Source: Microlunatus speluncae (lineage in GTDB: Bacteria; Actinomycetota; Actinomycetes; Propionibacteriales; Propionibacteriaceae). From it: a DNA stretch of 64,000 bases. Positions within the stretch are counted from its first letter, which is position 1, and the number at the start of each line of letters is the position of its first letter. Location: NCBI RefSeq assembly GCF_009299835.1, contig NZ_VKCZ01000007.1, positions 248,001 through 312,000 of the forward strand, read 5' to 3'. Positions 44,223 through 52,743 of the stretch are shown piece by piece. Made by a program: the position numbers and the translations under genes. The notes beneath the pieces were generated by a model that made no database searches, was not told where the DNA came from, and was given only the letters and a program-made list of their open reading frames with translations.

Positions 44223-45316
44223 CCGAATCGATCATGACCCGCGCCGACACCGACGAAGCGCCGACGCCGGCCATTCGGGCGACCGGGATGACCAAGGTCT
44301 TCAGCCCGCGCGGCGGCGGCTTCGTCGGCAAGGACGACGTGCATGCGCTGCGCGGGGTCGACCTGACCTTGATGCCGGGCGAGGCTGCGTCCTTGATCGG
44401 CGAGTCCGGCTGCGGCAAGACGACCCTGGGCCGGATCTTCGCCGGGCTCGAGGATGCCAGCGGTGGCACTCTCGAGTTGGCCGGTCGTGACGTCGGCCGG
44501 GCTCGGGGTCGGGCCCGGCGAGAGCTGTTCCAGCGGGTCCAGCTGATCCATCAGGATCCGTACTCGGCGCTGAATCCGGCGACCATGATCGACGAGACGC
44601 TGCGGATGCCGTTACGGATCAGGGCCAAGCAGCGGGCCGCGGCCGGCGAGACGATCGGCCGCGGCTGGGTCGACGAACGGCTGGACGAGCTGCTGGACCT
44701 GGTCGGGCTCGACCCGGCCGGCGTCCGGGACAAGTATCCGCACAAGCTGTCCGGCGGGCAGCGGCAGCGGGTCTGCATCGCCCGGGCCCTGACCCTCGAT
44801 CCCGAGGTGCTGGTCGCCGACGAGGCCGTTTCCATGATCGACGTCTCGCTCCGGCTCGGCATCCTGAACGTGTTCCGCCGGTTGCGCGAGCAGCTCGGCG
44901 TGGCGCTGTTGTTCATCACCCATGATGTGGCCACCGCCCGCTATGTCGGCGCGGGTGGGACGATCCACGTGATCTATCGCGGCCGGATCGTCGAGCAGGG
45001 CCAGACCGACGAGATCATCCAGCGCCCCGTGCATCCGTACACGCACTGCCTGTTGTCAGCGATCCCGATCATGCGCGGAGTCGAGACCGACGGCCCGGAC
45101 CGGCTGCTGCCGACCGCCGGCCCCGAGGTGCACGAGGCCACCGACGGCGCCGGCGACTGCGTCTTTCGCCGCCGCTGCCCCGATGCCCAGGCCGACTGCG
45201 GCGCCATCGTGCCGCCCCTCGAAACCATCGACCCCACCTTCGTCACCGTCGCCCCCGATCACCACCACGCCTGCCTGCACCCCCGCGTGCGCCGGGTCAT
45301 CCCCGCGCCGCTCTGA
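44219..45316 (+). CDS. DppF-type ABC ATPase with variant Walker B
   Basis: 365 residues. Walker A GESGCGKTT, Q-loop LIHQDPYSALNP and signature LSGGQRQR are standard, but the D-loop region reads VLVADEAVSMIDVSLR instead of the common DEPTSALDVSVQ; the catalytic Glu is kept. Similar EPVSMID-type variants occur in family 5 transporters for oligosaccharides. The C-terminal cysteine-containing extension CVFRRRCPDAQADC is present. It overlaps DppD by ATGA and is the last gene of the operon. Confidence 0.92.
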   Translation: MTESIMTRADTDEAPTPAIRATGMTKVFSPRGGGFVGKDDVHALRGVDLTLMPGEAASLIGESGCGKTTLGRIFAGLEDASGGTLELAGRDVGRARGRARRELFQRVQLIHQDPYSALNPATMIDETLRMPLRIRAKQRAAAGETIGRGWVDERLDELLDLVGLDPAGVRDKYPHKLSGGQRQRVCIARALTLDPEVLVADEAVSMIDVSLRLGILNVFRRLREQLGVALLFITHDVATARYVGAGGTIHVIYRGRIVEQGQTDEIIQRPVHPYTHCLLSAIPIMRGVETDGPDRLLPTAGPEVHEATDGAGDCVFRRRCPDAQADCGAIVPPLETIDPTFVTVAPDHHHACLHPRVRRVIPAPL

Positions 45317-45355
45317 GCAAGATCAACCGGGGTAGCGGGCGGAGGCTCGAGTGAT

Positions 45356-45420
45356 CGTTCCCTGAGCTTGTCGAAGGGCAAGGGTGATCGGGCCTGGCCC
45401 TTCGACAGGCTCAGGGAACG
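45356..45420. repeat. Inverted pair of CGTTCCCTGAGC-TGTCGAAGGG repeats
   Basis: 23-bp arms (45356-45378 and 45398-45420) with one mismatch flank a 19-base spacer, so the pair can fold as a hairpin 40 bases after the DppF stop and may terminate that operon. Same family as 6321, 20046 and 20575. Confidence 0.75.
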
Positions 45421-45502
45421 AACACCCGAACGTCCCCTCGCCCTCGCACGCAGCCAGAGAATCACGTGGCGGGCGGCGCAGCGATCCTGGCACAGTGATC
45501 AC

Positions 45503-46462
45503 ATGACCACCCCGCCGACGTACCTGCACGGTCCGCGACTGGGCTGGACAGCGGCGCCGCAGGCGGTCCGGGACTGGGTCGAGGCGCGGGCCGGCGGGCC
45601 GATCGTGGACTGGCAGGACCGGGTCGGCGGCATGTCGACCGGGCTGGCCACCGTGGTGCACGGCAGCCGGCGGAGCGTGTTCGTCAAGGCGCTCGACGCC
45701 ACGGTCAATCCTGACGGCGGACGGTTCTATCTGCGCGAGGCCGAAGCCGCGGCCCGGTTGCCGGACGCTCCGTCGATCCCGCGCCTGCTGGATCACGCCG
45801 AGCTGGCGGTCGGTGATCATCAATGGGTCGTGATCTTGTATCCGGCGGTGGCCGGCGACCCGCCGCCCCACCCCTGGCGAGCCGATGATCTTGATCGGGT
45901 GCTGGACGCCTGGCTGCCCGTACAAGAGGCACTGGCCAAGATCGACGACTGGCCGCAGAGCAATCTGGCCGCCAAACTCTTCTCCGGCTGGCAATCGATC
46001 GCCGAGGACCCGGAGGATCCCTGGCACGAGCTCGCCGGGGACTGGCTGCCCGGGGAGGCCCGGTTCGTCGCCATGATCACCGATCCGGCGGACCTGATCG
46101 GTGCCCACGTCGACCTGCGCGCCGACAACATCCTGCTCGGTCCGGACGGTGTCTGGTTCGTGGACTGGGCTCATCCGGACGTGGCGCCGCCGTGGTTCGA
46201 CTCGTTGATCACGCTCTGCGACGTCGTGGCCTCCGGCGCTGATCGGGGCGACGGCGGCGGGATCGAGGTGCTCCGCGTGTGGTCCGATCATCCCGTCTTC
46301 GGCGGAGCCGATCCGAGCCTGTTGATCGACGGCATCGCCGCCTTCGCGGCGTTCATGCACGCCGCCGGCCGGAAGCCGCCGCACCCCGCCGTCCCCCATG
46401 GCCGCGCCTGGCAGCGGTTGATCGCGGACCGAACGCTCCCGTTCGCCCTGCGGCACCGCTGA
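45503..46462 (+). CDS. APH-family phosphotransferase-like protein
   Basis: 319 residues. HVDLRADNILLGPDGVWFVDWAH holds the catalytic Asp, the Asn and the metal-binding Asp of the APH fold; the N-lobe contains GGMSTGLATVVHGSRRSVFVKAL with the ATP-binding Lys. The family includes antibiotic and small-metabolite kinases. The ATG at 45503 is chosen because the upstream extension reads through repeat DNA; a possible leaderless -10 (CACAGT) lies six bases before it. Confidence 0.78.
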   Translation: MTTPPTYLHGPRLGWTAAPQAVRDWVEARAGGPIVDWQDRVGGMSTGLATVVHGSRRSVFVKALDATVNPDGGRFYLREAEAAARLPDAPSIPRLLDHAELAVGDHQWVVILYPAVAGDPPPHPWRADDLDRVLDAWLPVQEALAKIDDWPQSNLAAKLFSGWQSIAEDPEDPWHELAGDWLPGEARFVAMITDPADLIGAHVDLRADNILLGPDGVWFVDWAHPDVAPPWFDSLITLCDVVASGADRGDGGGIEVLRVWSDHPVFGGADPSLLIDGIAAFAAFMHAAGRKPPHPAVPHGRAWQRLIADRTLPFALRHR

Positions 46463-46512
46463 GTCGGCACATATCGATTGCTCCGGCCGACCGAACCGGG
46501 GAAGCTGACCGG

Positions 46513-46731
46513 ATGGCAGAGGGCACGGTCAAGTTCTGGAAGTCGGAGAAGGGCTGGGGCGCGATCGCGTCGCCGGAGCTCCCCGAGGGGCTCGACGCGT
46601 TCGCCCACTTCAGCGCGATCGAGGCCGAAGGCTTCCGCGAGCTGACCCAGGGCGACCGGGTCGAGTTCGACTACGAGCCGGCCGTCCAGGACAGTTTCCG
46701 CTTCGTGGCAACCCGGGTCCGCAAGCTGTAA
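46513..46731 (+). CDS. Cold-shock domain protein
   Basis: 72 residues, a single CSD: GTVKFWKSEKGWGAIASP (RNP1 position, normally KGFGFI), DAFAHFSAIEAEGF (RNP2 position, normally VFVHFS), then LTQGDRVEFDYEPA. It binds single-stranded nucleic acid. The aromatic pattern at RNP1 is partly altered (Trp for Phe, Ala for Phe), as in divergent CspA paralogues of actinobacteria. Confidence 0.9.
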   Translation: MAEGTVKFWKSEKGWGAIASPELPEGLDAFAHFSAIEAEGFRELTQGDRVEFDYEPAVQDSFRFVATRVRKL

Positions 46732-46779
46732 CCCCTGTCGTCGGGCTGGAGCAAGGCTGACCCTCGCTGTGGTTGTGTG

Positions 46780-46797
46780 GGGTACGGAAACGTACCC
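46780..46797. promoter_or_regulatory. Palindrome GGGTACG-GAAA-CGTACCC
   Basis: Perfect 7-bp arms with a 4-base centre, 28 bases upstream of the SH3-like gene. It may be an operator or a 5' UTR hairpin. Confidence 0.4.
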
Positions 46798-46825
46798 AAG
46801 ACGCTCACGAGCGAGGAGGCACAAC

Positions 46826-47113
46826 ATGCCGAGCAAGCTGCGGACTGCCCTGGGATTCGGCGCCGCGACCGCCATCGCGGCCACGAGCCTGGTGGCGCTG
46901 CCGACCACGGCATCGGCCGGGATCACCTGCACCACCGTCCGGGAGAGCACGCCGGTCCATTCCAAGCCGTGGTCGACCGCACCGGTGCTCTATCGCCTGG
47001 CCGACGACCTCGATCTCGCCTGCACCGGTGGGCCCGGCTGGTTCCGGGTCGGCCGGGACGGCGACTGGCTCGGTTACGTCAGCGCCGGCTACCTGGACAC
47101 CGAGGCCGGCTGA
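46826..47113 (+). CDS. Small secreted SH3-like domain protein
   Basis: 95 residues from an ATG with GAGGAGG seven bases upstream. The signal peptide (ALGFGAATAIAATSLVALP, cleavage near TASAG) is followed by a bacterial-SH3-type sequence (TPVHSKPWSTAPVLYRLADD, then GWFRVGRDGDWLGYVSAGYL) with two cysteines that could bridge. Such domains bind cell-wall peptides. A role at the cell surface is inferred. Confidence 0.72.
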   Translation: MPSKLRTALGFGAATAIAATSLVALPTTASAGITCTTVRESTPVHSKPWSTAPVLYRLADDLDLACTGGPGWFRVGRDGDWLGYVSAGYLDTEAG

Positions 47114-47118
47114 CCCGG

Positions 47119-47907
47119 TCAGTCCAGCACCGAGAACACCAGTTCGGCCCGGTCGCGGGCGGTGGCCAGGTCCCAGACCTGGTCGGCCATCGCGTCCGGG
47201 TCGAGTGCCATCGCGGCCAGTTGCTCGGCGTTCAGCCCGGCCCCGGCCAGCTGCTCGGCGTTCTTCGCCATGGCCGCGTAGATGTCCCCGCCGAGAATGC
47301 CGCCGCCGATCACGATCGAGCCGGCGAACACGCCCCGGTCGGCGAGGGCCGCGTTGAGGGTCAGGGCGTACCGGTGCAGGGCGGCGCCGATCAGCGCCAG
47401 TTGGCCGAGCTGCGGCATCGGCCGGATCGCGCTCAGCCCGGTCGGCAGCAGGATCGTGCCGCGCCCGCGCTCCAGCATCCCGGGCAGCACCGCCGCGACG
47501 GCGTCCACGGCACCATGCAGGAGACCCGACGACTCGCGCACCGTGTCACTGGTGATCGCCTCGATCGGCACCGGGAAGTTGCCGGGGGCCATCCCCGCCG
47601 GGCCGTAGTAGAGCACCTCGATCGGCCCGAGCCGCTGCTCGATCCGGGTCAGCGCGGCCGTCAGTTGGTCGCGGTCGAGGACATCGGCGACCTCGGCGAC
47701 CGCCGTCGCCCCGTCGGCCCGCAGCCGTTCCAGATAGTCGCCGTGCCGGGTGGCCGAGCGGGAGACGACGGCGACCGGATGGCCGCCGCGGCCGAACCGG
47801 CGAGCCACGGACAGGCCCAGACCCGGCCCGACGCCGAGCACGACAACGACCCCCTGGGCCGACGCTTCGGGCGGAGCGGGCTGGGCGGCGGTCTCGACTG
47901 TGGTCAT
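47119..47907 (-). CDS. SDR-fold protein lacking the YxxxK catalytic pair
   Basis: 262 residues. The nucleotide-binding GVGPGLGLSVARRFG is intact. The segment that normally gives Ser...YxxxK reads TGLSAIRPMPQLGQLALIGAALHR, with Leu and Gly where Tyr and Lys belong. It may be a non-catalytic or atypical NAD(P)-binding protein. Divergent from a TetR gene with two palindromic operators between, so its expression is probably ligand-controlled. GAAAGGG lies before the ATG at 47907. Confidence 0.78.
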   Translation of the reverse strand: MTTVETAAQPAPPEASAQGVVVVLGVGPGLGLSVARRFGRGGHPVAVVSRSATRHGDYLERLRADGATAVAEVADVLDRDQLTAALTRIEQRLGPIEVLYYGPAGMAPGNFPVPIEAITSDTVRESSGLLHGAVDAVAAVLPGMLERGRGTILLPTGLSAIRPMPQLGQLALIGAALHRYALTLNAALADRGVFAGSIVIGGGILGGDIYAAMAKNAEQLAGAGLNAEQLAAMALDPDAMADQVWDLATARDRAELVFSVLD

Positions 47908-47927
47908 GGTGATTCCCTTTCGCTATT

Positions 47928-47990
47928 AACTTGAGGCTCTCCTCAAGTTATGATGTCGACCGTAGCCTAACTTGAGGCTGCCCTCAAGTA
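47928..47990. promoter_or_regulatory. Twin TetR operators between SDR-like and TetR genes
   Basis: Operator 1: AACTTGAGG (47928-47936) and CCTCAAGTT (47941-47949) around CTCT. Operator 2: AACTTGAGG (47969-47977) and CCTCAAGTA (47982-47990) around CTGC. Both are 22 bp and their centres are 41 bp apart. Operator 2 abuts the TAGCGT (47992-47997) that lies six bases before the TetR ATG, so binding would shut the regulator's own promoter. Confidence 0.85.
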
Positions 47991-48003
47991 GTAGCGTGGA
48001 GGC

Positions 48004-48636
48004 ATGCCCGAGCGGATCCGTACTCCTCGCCGCGACGCCGTCGCGAACCGGGAGAAGCTGCTCGCCGCGGCCACCGAGCTGTTCGCCGAACGCGGGCTGA
48101 CCGCGCCGCTGGAGGAGATCGCCCGCCGCGGCGGTGTCAGCATCGGCACCCTCTACAACCACTTCCCCACCCGGGAGGCGTTGTTCGACGCGATCTATCC
48201 GGCCAAGCTGGCCGCGATGAACGCCGCCGGCCAGGAGGCCCTCGCCGACCCCGATCCGTGGGCGGGGTTCCGGGAATTCCTGCGGCATTCGTTCGAACTG
48301 CAGGCCGTGGACCGCGGGCTGAACGAGGCGATGACGCTGCGCTATCCGGCAGCCGCGGCGATGGCCGAGGCCTGCGATCGCGGGTACGCCGGCGTCGCGC
48401 AGATCATCGATCGGGCCCAGCGGGCCGGCGTGCTTCGGAGCGATTTCACCCTGCAGGATCTGGCCTGCCTGATCTGGGCCACCTCGCGGGTGATCACGGC
48501 CACCGTCGACATCGCGCCGCGGGCCTGGCGGCGCTACCTCGATCTCCAGCTGGACGGGCTGCGGGCCGAGGCCGCCCACCCACTCGACGGGCCGTCGCTG
48601 ACGACCGAGCAGGTCGCCACCGCGATGCGGGCCTGA
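48004..48636 (+). CDS. TetR/AcrR-family regulator of the SDR-like gene
   Basis: 210 residues. The HTH is canonical (NREKLLAAATELFAERGLTA, then IARRGGVSIGTLYNHFPTRE). The C-terminal domain (LRYPAAAAMAEACDRGYAGVAQ onward) matches the SbtR-like group. The transcript may be leaderless (TAGCGT six bases before the ATG), although GGAGG also lies close. Expected to repress itself and the divergent SDR-like gene through the operators at 47928-47990. Confidence 0.88.
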   Translation: MPERIRTPRRDAVANREKLLAAATELFAERGLTAPLEEIARRGGVSIGTLYNHFPTREALFDAIYPAKLAAMNAAGQEALADPDPWAGFREFLRHSFELQAVDRGLNEAMTLRYPAAAAMAEACDRGYAGVAQIIDRAQRAGVLRSDFTLQDLACLIWATSRVITATVDIAPRAWRRYLDLQLDGLRAEAAHPLDGPSLTTEQVATAMRA

Positions 48637-48777
48637 CGCTGGTCGCAGCCCGGATCATCCTGCAGGCTCAGGCCGATCCACCTCAGGTCCCAGATCGGTC
48701 GGCCCGCGGTCCCCAGTCCGGCCACCGAGGCCCCGAAACCGCTGTAGTCGTTGGGTTTCCGTGGCACCGTGGGACGC

Positions 48778-49638
48778 GTGACCACCCAGCAACTCGGATC
48801 CGTACCAGTGCCGACACCGACGCCCGGGCCCGCACCGACCCGGAGCCGGTACGCGAGCGGCGCCGCGATCGCCATGATCATCGGCGTCCTGGGCACGATC
48901 CTGCTGGTCCGCATCGCGGTGTTCAGTGAGTCGGGCCAGCTGATCGACGCCGAGGCGACGGAGGTGCTGCACGCGCGCCAGGAGGCGCTGGAGCCGTTGT
49001 TGTCCGCGCTCGGCACGATCTCGACCGGCACGGTGGCCGTCGCCCTGGCGGCCTGCGTGGTCCTCGCGCTGATCCGTCGCCGGTTCGCCGCGGCCGGCGC
49101 CGCCGTGTTGATCGTCGGCGGCGCGAACGTCACCACGCAGTTGATCAAGGCCACGGTCGACCGGCCCGACTTCGGCAACGGCTTCGGCTCGCACAACAGC
49201 CTGCCCAGCGGCCACACCACGGTGACGGTGTCGATCGTCCTGGCCGCTCTGCTGGTCGCCCCGGTCGGCCTGCGGGCGCTGACCGTCGCGCTCGGCGCGT
49301 TCGCGATCGTGTTCATCGGCATGTCCACCGTGGTGGCCGGCTGGCACCAGACGAGCGACGTCCTGGCTGCGCTGACCGTGACGCTGGCCTGGTCCGGCCT
49401 GGCGGTGCTGCTGCTCTCACTGCGGCCGACGGAGCGGCCGAGGGGCGGCATCGGTGCCTTCTTCCTGGCGGCGTTCGGCGCCGTCGCGGCGGTGATCGCC
49501 CTGGTCGTGACCGGTGTCCGACCGTACGACGGCTGGCACGGCGTCGAACCTGCGCTGACCGTACTCGCCGTGATCATGGGCGGGACGGCACTCACCATCG
49601 CCTGGTTCGCCCGGCTCTCCTCGGCTCACGCCCGCTGA
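48778..49638 (+). CDS. PAP2-family membrane phosphatase
   Basis: 286 residues from a GTG. The phosphatase motifs are KATVDRPDFG (variant of KxxxxxxRP), SLPSGHTT (PSGH) and GWHQTSDVL (SRxxxxxHxxxD type, with the His kept and Arg replaced). Six or so hydrophobic helices are visible (for example AIAMIIGVLGTILLVRIAV). Likely dephosphorylates a lipid phosphate such as undecaprenyl pyrophosphate or phosphatidate at the outer face. Confidence 0.83.
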   Translation: MTTQQLGSVPVPTPTPGPAPTRSRYASGAAIAMIIGVLGTILLVRIAVFSESGQLIDAEATEVLHARQEALEPLLSALGTISTGTVAVALAACVVLALIRRRFAAAGAAVLIVGGANVTTQLIKATVDRPDFGNGFGSHNSLPSGHTTVTVSIVLAALLVAPVGLRALTVALGAFAIVFIGMSTVVAGWHQTSDVLAALTVTLAWSGLAVLLLSLRPTERPRGGIGAFFLAAFGAVAAVIALVVTGVRPYDGWHGVEPALTVLAVIMGGTALTIAWFARLSSAHAR

Positions 49639-49680
49639 CCGCAGATCCGCCGAAGCAGCTCCGGCTGGCACACTTCCTGG

Positions 49681-51479
49681 GTGACCGAGACCCAGTCCTC
49701 GCCCGCGGCCGGCGTGACGATCGACGGTGGACGCTTCGTCCGCGACGGCAAACCGCACCAGCTCATCTCCGGCGCCCTGCACTACTTCCGGGTCCCGCCG
49801 GCGCTGTGGGCCGATCGGCTGCAGCGGCTGGTCGCGATGGGCTGCAACACGGTGGAGACCTATGTCGCCTGGAACTTCCACCAGCCGTGGCGGGACCGGG
49901 CTCCGTCGTTCGACGGTGATCGTGATCTTGGTGCGTTTCTCGATCTGGCCGCGGCGGCCGGCCTGGACGTGTTGGTCCGGCCGGGGCCGTACATCTGCGC
50001 GGAGTGGGAGTTCGGCGGGCTGCCGTCCTGGCTGCTCGCCGACCCGGCCGTCCGGCGCGGACTGCGGACCAGCGAGCCCGGCTACCAAGATCAGGTCGAT
50101 CGCTGGTTCGACGCGCTGGTGCCGGTGATCGCCGAGCGGCAGGTCTCCCGGGAGGGGCGAGTGATCGGCGTCCAGGTGGAGAACGAGTACGGCAGCTTCG
50201 GCAACGACCCCGTTCATCTGCGGCACCTGCGGGACCGGTTGATCGAGCTCGGCATCGACGTCTGGCTGTTCACCTCCGACGGGCCGGGCCGGCTCTGGCT
50301 GCAGGGCGGCATGATCGACGACACCCTGGCCACGATCAACTTCGGCTCCCGGCAGGAGTCCGCCTCGCGACGCTCGCCGAGCTGCGAGCGGGACAGCCGG
50401 AGATGTGCATGGAATTCTGGAACGGCTGGTTCGATCACTTCGGCGGTGATCATCACACCCGGCCCGGCGACGACGCGGCGGCCGAGCTGGCCGGCATGCT
50501 CGCAGCCGGCCGTTCGGTGAACTTCTACATGGCCCACGGCGGCACCAGTTTCGGTGTCTGGGCCGGGGCGAACGCCGTCGAGGACGGCGGCACCGTCGTG
50601 CTGCAACCGACCGTCTCCAGCTACGACTACGACGCCCCGATCGCCGAGGACGGCACGCCGACCGCCAAGTTCGGCGCCTTCCGGGACGTGATCATCGCCC
50701 ACACCGGCAACACGCCGCCGGAGCCGCCGCCGCTGCCGCCGCGACTGCCGGCCGCCACGGCGGCGGTGACCGAGAGCGTCTCCCTCGCCACCGTGCTGGA
50801 TCGCCGGCCGGTGATCACCTCGGCGACACCGCGCAGCTTCGAGGAGCTGGGCGTGCATCAGGGCGTGGTCCGCTATCGCACCCGGGTGGCCGGGCCGTAT
50901 CCCGAGGCGTCGTTGAGCCTGGACGGCCTGGCCGATCTCGGCACCGTGATCATCGACGGGCGGATCCGGTCCCGGGTGGGCCGGAGCGCGCTCGATGATC
51001 AGTTCCCGGTCGGGCCGAGCACCCTGGAGCTGGCCGAGGAGAACGCCCTGGACGTGCTGGTCAGCTCGCTGGGCCGGATCAACTTCGGCCGCCACCTCGG
51101 CGACAGCAAGGGGTTGGCCGCGATCCGGCTCGACTTCCAGCACCTGCACGGCTATCAGCAGGCCGGCCTCGATCTGACCGAGCTGCCCGAGTTGGACTGG
51201 TCCGGCCCGGCACCGGCGGCCGGCGAGCCCGGCTTCCATCGCACCATGATCGACATCGCGACGCCCGGCGACGGCTTCCTCGCCCTGCCGGGTTGGCACC
51301 ACGGCTATCTGTTCCTGAACGGCTTCAACCTGGGCCGCTACTGGAGCATCGGTCCGCAGCGCACCCTCTACGCGCCCGCGCCGCTGTGGCGACCCGGCTC
51401 GAACGAGCTCGTCGTCGCCGAACTGGGCGCCGGCTCCGGATCGGTGATCGAGCTGCGCTCCGAGCCGGACCTCGGCTGA
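49681..51479 (+). pseudogene. GH35 beta-galactosidase with a frameshift near 50364
   Basis: The first part (49681 to about 50364) has GALHYFRVPPALWADRLQRL, PGPYICAEWEFGGLPSWLL and VIGVQVENEYGSFGND, with the acid/base Glu169. The rest continues in the -1 frame from about 50364 to 51479 (LATLAELRAGQPEMCMEFWN, then GWFDHF), carrying the nucleophile Glu (50412-50414). Joined, they make a full GH35 enzyme of about 599 residues that releases beta-galactose. The break is at GAGTCCGCCTCGCG, where adding one C restores GCC-CTC-GCG. So one C was lost from a short C run, either truly or as an assembly error. Unlinked to a sugar operon here. Confidence 0.85.
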
Positions 51480-51512
51480 CTCCGGCCGTTCGACACCTGC
51501 CCCGATCCCGGA

Positions 51513-51594
51513 CTCGCGTTTCTCTACCTGTGGCGAGTTCCGCGGCCGGAAGCCGCATTCCCGCTCGCATTTCTCTACCTGTGGCGAGTTCCGC
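51513..51594 (+). repeat. Two 31-nt direct repeats ending in GTGGCGAGTTCCGC
   Basis: Units 51513-51543 and 51564-51594, each CTCGC then TTTCTCTACCTGTGGCGAG, differ at one base and are 51 bp apart. Each has CTCGC/GCGAG ends able to pair. They lie between the beta-galactosidase and the iron box, in a gap of 247 bp that holds no other gene. Confidence 0.7.
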
Positions 51595-51640
51595 ATCGGG
51601 AGGCGAGTCGAGTCAGCCTAGGGTTTCCGCAAGACACCCT

Positions 51641-51659
51641 TTAGGTAAGCCTTGCTTAA
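51641..51659 (+). promoter_or_regulatory. IdeR/DmdR-type iron box
   Basis: TTAGGTAAGCCTTGCTTAA matches the 19-bp DtxR/IdeR consensus (TTAGGTTAGGCTAACCTAA) at 14 of 19 positions, including all of TTAGGT and the final TAA. It is AT-rich in GC-rich DNA and lies 67 bases upstream of the four-gene oxygenase-SbnB-SbnH-SbnA operon. Iron-loaded IdeR would repress here, so the operon should be induced by iron starvation. Confidence 0.7.
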
Positions 51660-51726
51660 CTGACGCTGAGGGACTAGCTTCGCTGGCCGGGGATGTGATC
51701 GTCCACCACGCCAGGAAGGGATCTGC

Positions 51727-52743
51727 GTGTCCAGCTCTGCGCCGGCACTGGTTCGCCGCACCATCGCCCCGACCACTGCGCGCGCCCTCGGCCGGGTCGC
51801 TGTCGAGCTGGCCGAAAGCTTCCGCTCTCCCTTCGACCCCGAGCTGGTCGCGGCCGTCGATCGCCGCGCGCCGGAGCTGCCGAGCGAGGTGGCGGAAGCA
51901 GTACAGCCGCCGGGTGACGACGGCGCCGTGATCATCTCCGGGCTGCAGGTCGACGACGCCGGGCTCGGCCCGACCCCGGAGAGCTGGCGCGCCGCCGGCA
52001 CCGCCGGCTTCGACTTCGAGTTGATCATGCTGCTGCTGGCCCGGTCGGCGGGTCAGCCGTTCGGCTGGCGCGGCCAGCAGAACGGCCGCCTGATCAACAC
52101 GATCGTGCCGTCCCGCGGCCGGGAGCGGGAGCAGACCGGGGCCAGCAGTGCCACCACCCTCGCTCCGCACACCGAGGACGCCTTCCACCCGGGCCGGGCC
52201 CACCTGATGCTGCTGGGCTGCCTGCGCAACCCCGACCGGGTCGGCACCACCGTCTCGTCGGTCCGCCGGGTGCGGCTCACTGATGATCATCGCCGGACCC
52301 TGGCCGAGCCGGTGCTGCCGATCCTGCCGGACAGCTCGTACGGCACCGATCATGATCAGGACAGTGCCCGGCCGACCCCGCCGGTGTGGGACGGGCCGGA
52401 GGGGCCGACCTTGCGCTACGACCCCGCCTACACCCCGTTGGAGCGAGCCGATGCCGACTACCGCGCCGCCTACGGACAGCTGGCGGCCGAGCTCGATCGG
52501 GTCAAGATCACCGCGGTGCTCGACCCCGGCGAACTGCTGTTGATCGACAACGATCTCGCCGTGCACGGCCGGGTGCCGTTCACCGCGCGCTACGACGGCA
52601 CCGATCGCTGGCTGAAGCGGGTCAACATCCGGCTGGCCGACCGCGCCCGGCGCCCGGCCGAGGCCGACGAGGACGGATTCGGCGAGGAGCTCGTCGAGCC
52701 CTTCGGCCGGCAGCAGCCGAGCACCGATCCGCTCGCCGGATGA
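51727..52743 (+). CDS. Fe(II)/2-oxoglutarate-dependent oxygenase (VioC/clavaminate-synthase-like)
   Basis: 338 residues; GTG with AGGAAGGG six bases upstream. The metal triad is H148-T-E150 (LAPHTEDAFHP) with H280 (DNDLAVHGR), and the 2-oxoglutarate-binding Arg lies in DRWLKRVNIRL. The HxE rather than HxD triad and the overall layout match the clavaminate synthase/VioC/AsnO branch of TauD-like enzymes, which hydroxylate free amino acids at the beta carbon. First gene of the iron-boxed operon; a diamino acid substrate such as diaminopropionate or its product is plausible. Overlaps SbnB by ATGA. Confidence 0.85.
   Translation: MSSSAPALVRRTIAPTTARALGRVAVELAESFRSPFDPELVAAVDRRAPELPSEVAEAVQPPGDDGAVIISGLQVDDAGLGPTPESWRAAGTAGFDFELIMLLLARSAGQPFGWRGQQNGRLINTIVPSRGREREQTGASSATTLAPHTEDAFHPGRAHLMLLGCLRNPDRVGTTVSSVRRVRLTDDHRRTLAEPVLPILPDSSYGTDHDQDSARPTPPVWDGPEGPTLRYDPAYTPLERADADYRAAYGQLAAELDRVKITAVLDPGELLLIDNDLAVHGRVPFTARYDGTDRWLKRVNIRLADRARRPAEADEDGFGEELVEPFGRQQPSTDPLAG

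Noticed and set aside
50355..50375. Programmed -1 frameshifting as the explanation for the split GH35 gene
   Set aside because: No slippery X-XXY-YYZ heptamer or obvious downstream structure at GAGTCCGCCTCGCG; a lost C is simpler.
51513..51594. The two 31-nt repeats as a minimal CRISPR
   Set aside because: Only two units, one 20-base spacer, no cas genes, and no further units on either side.
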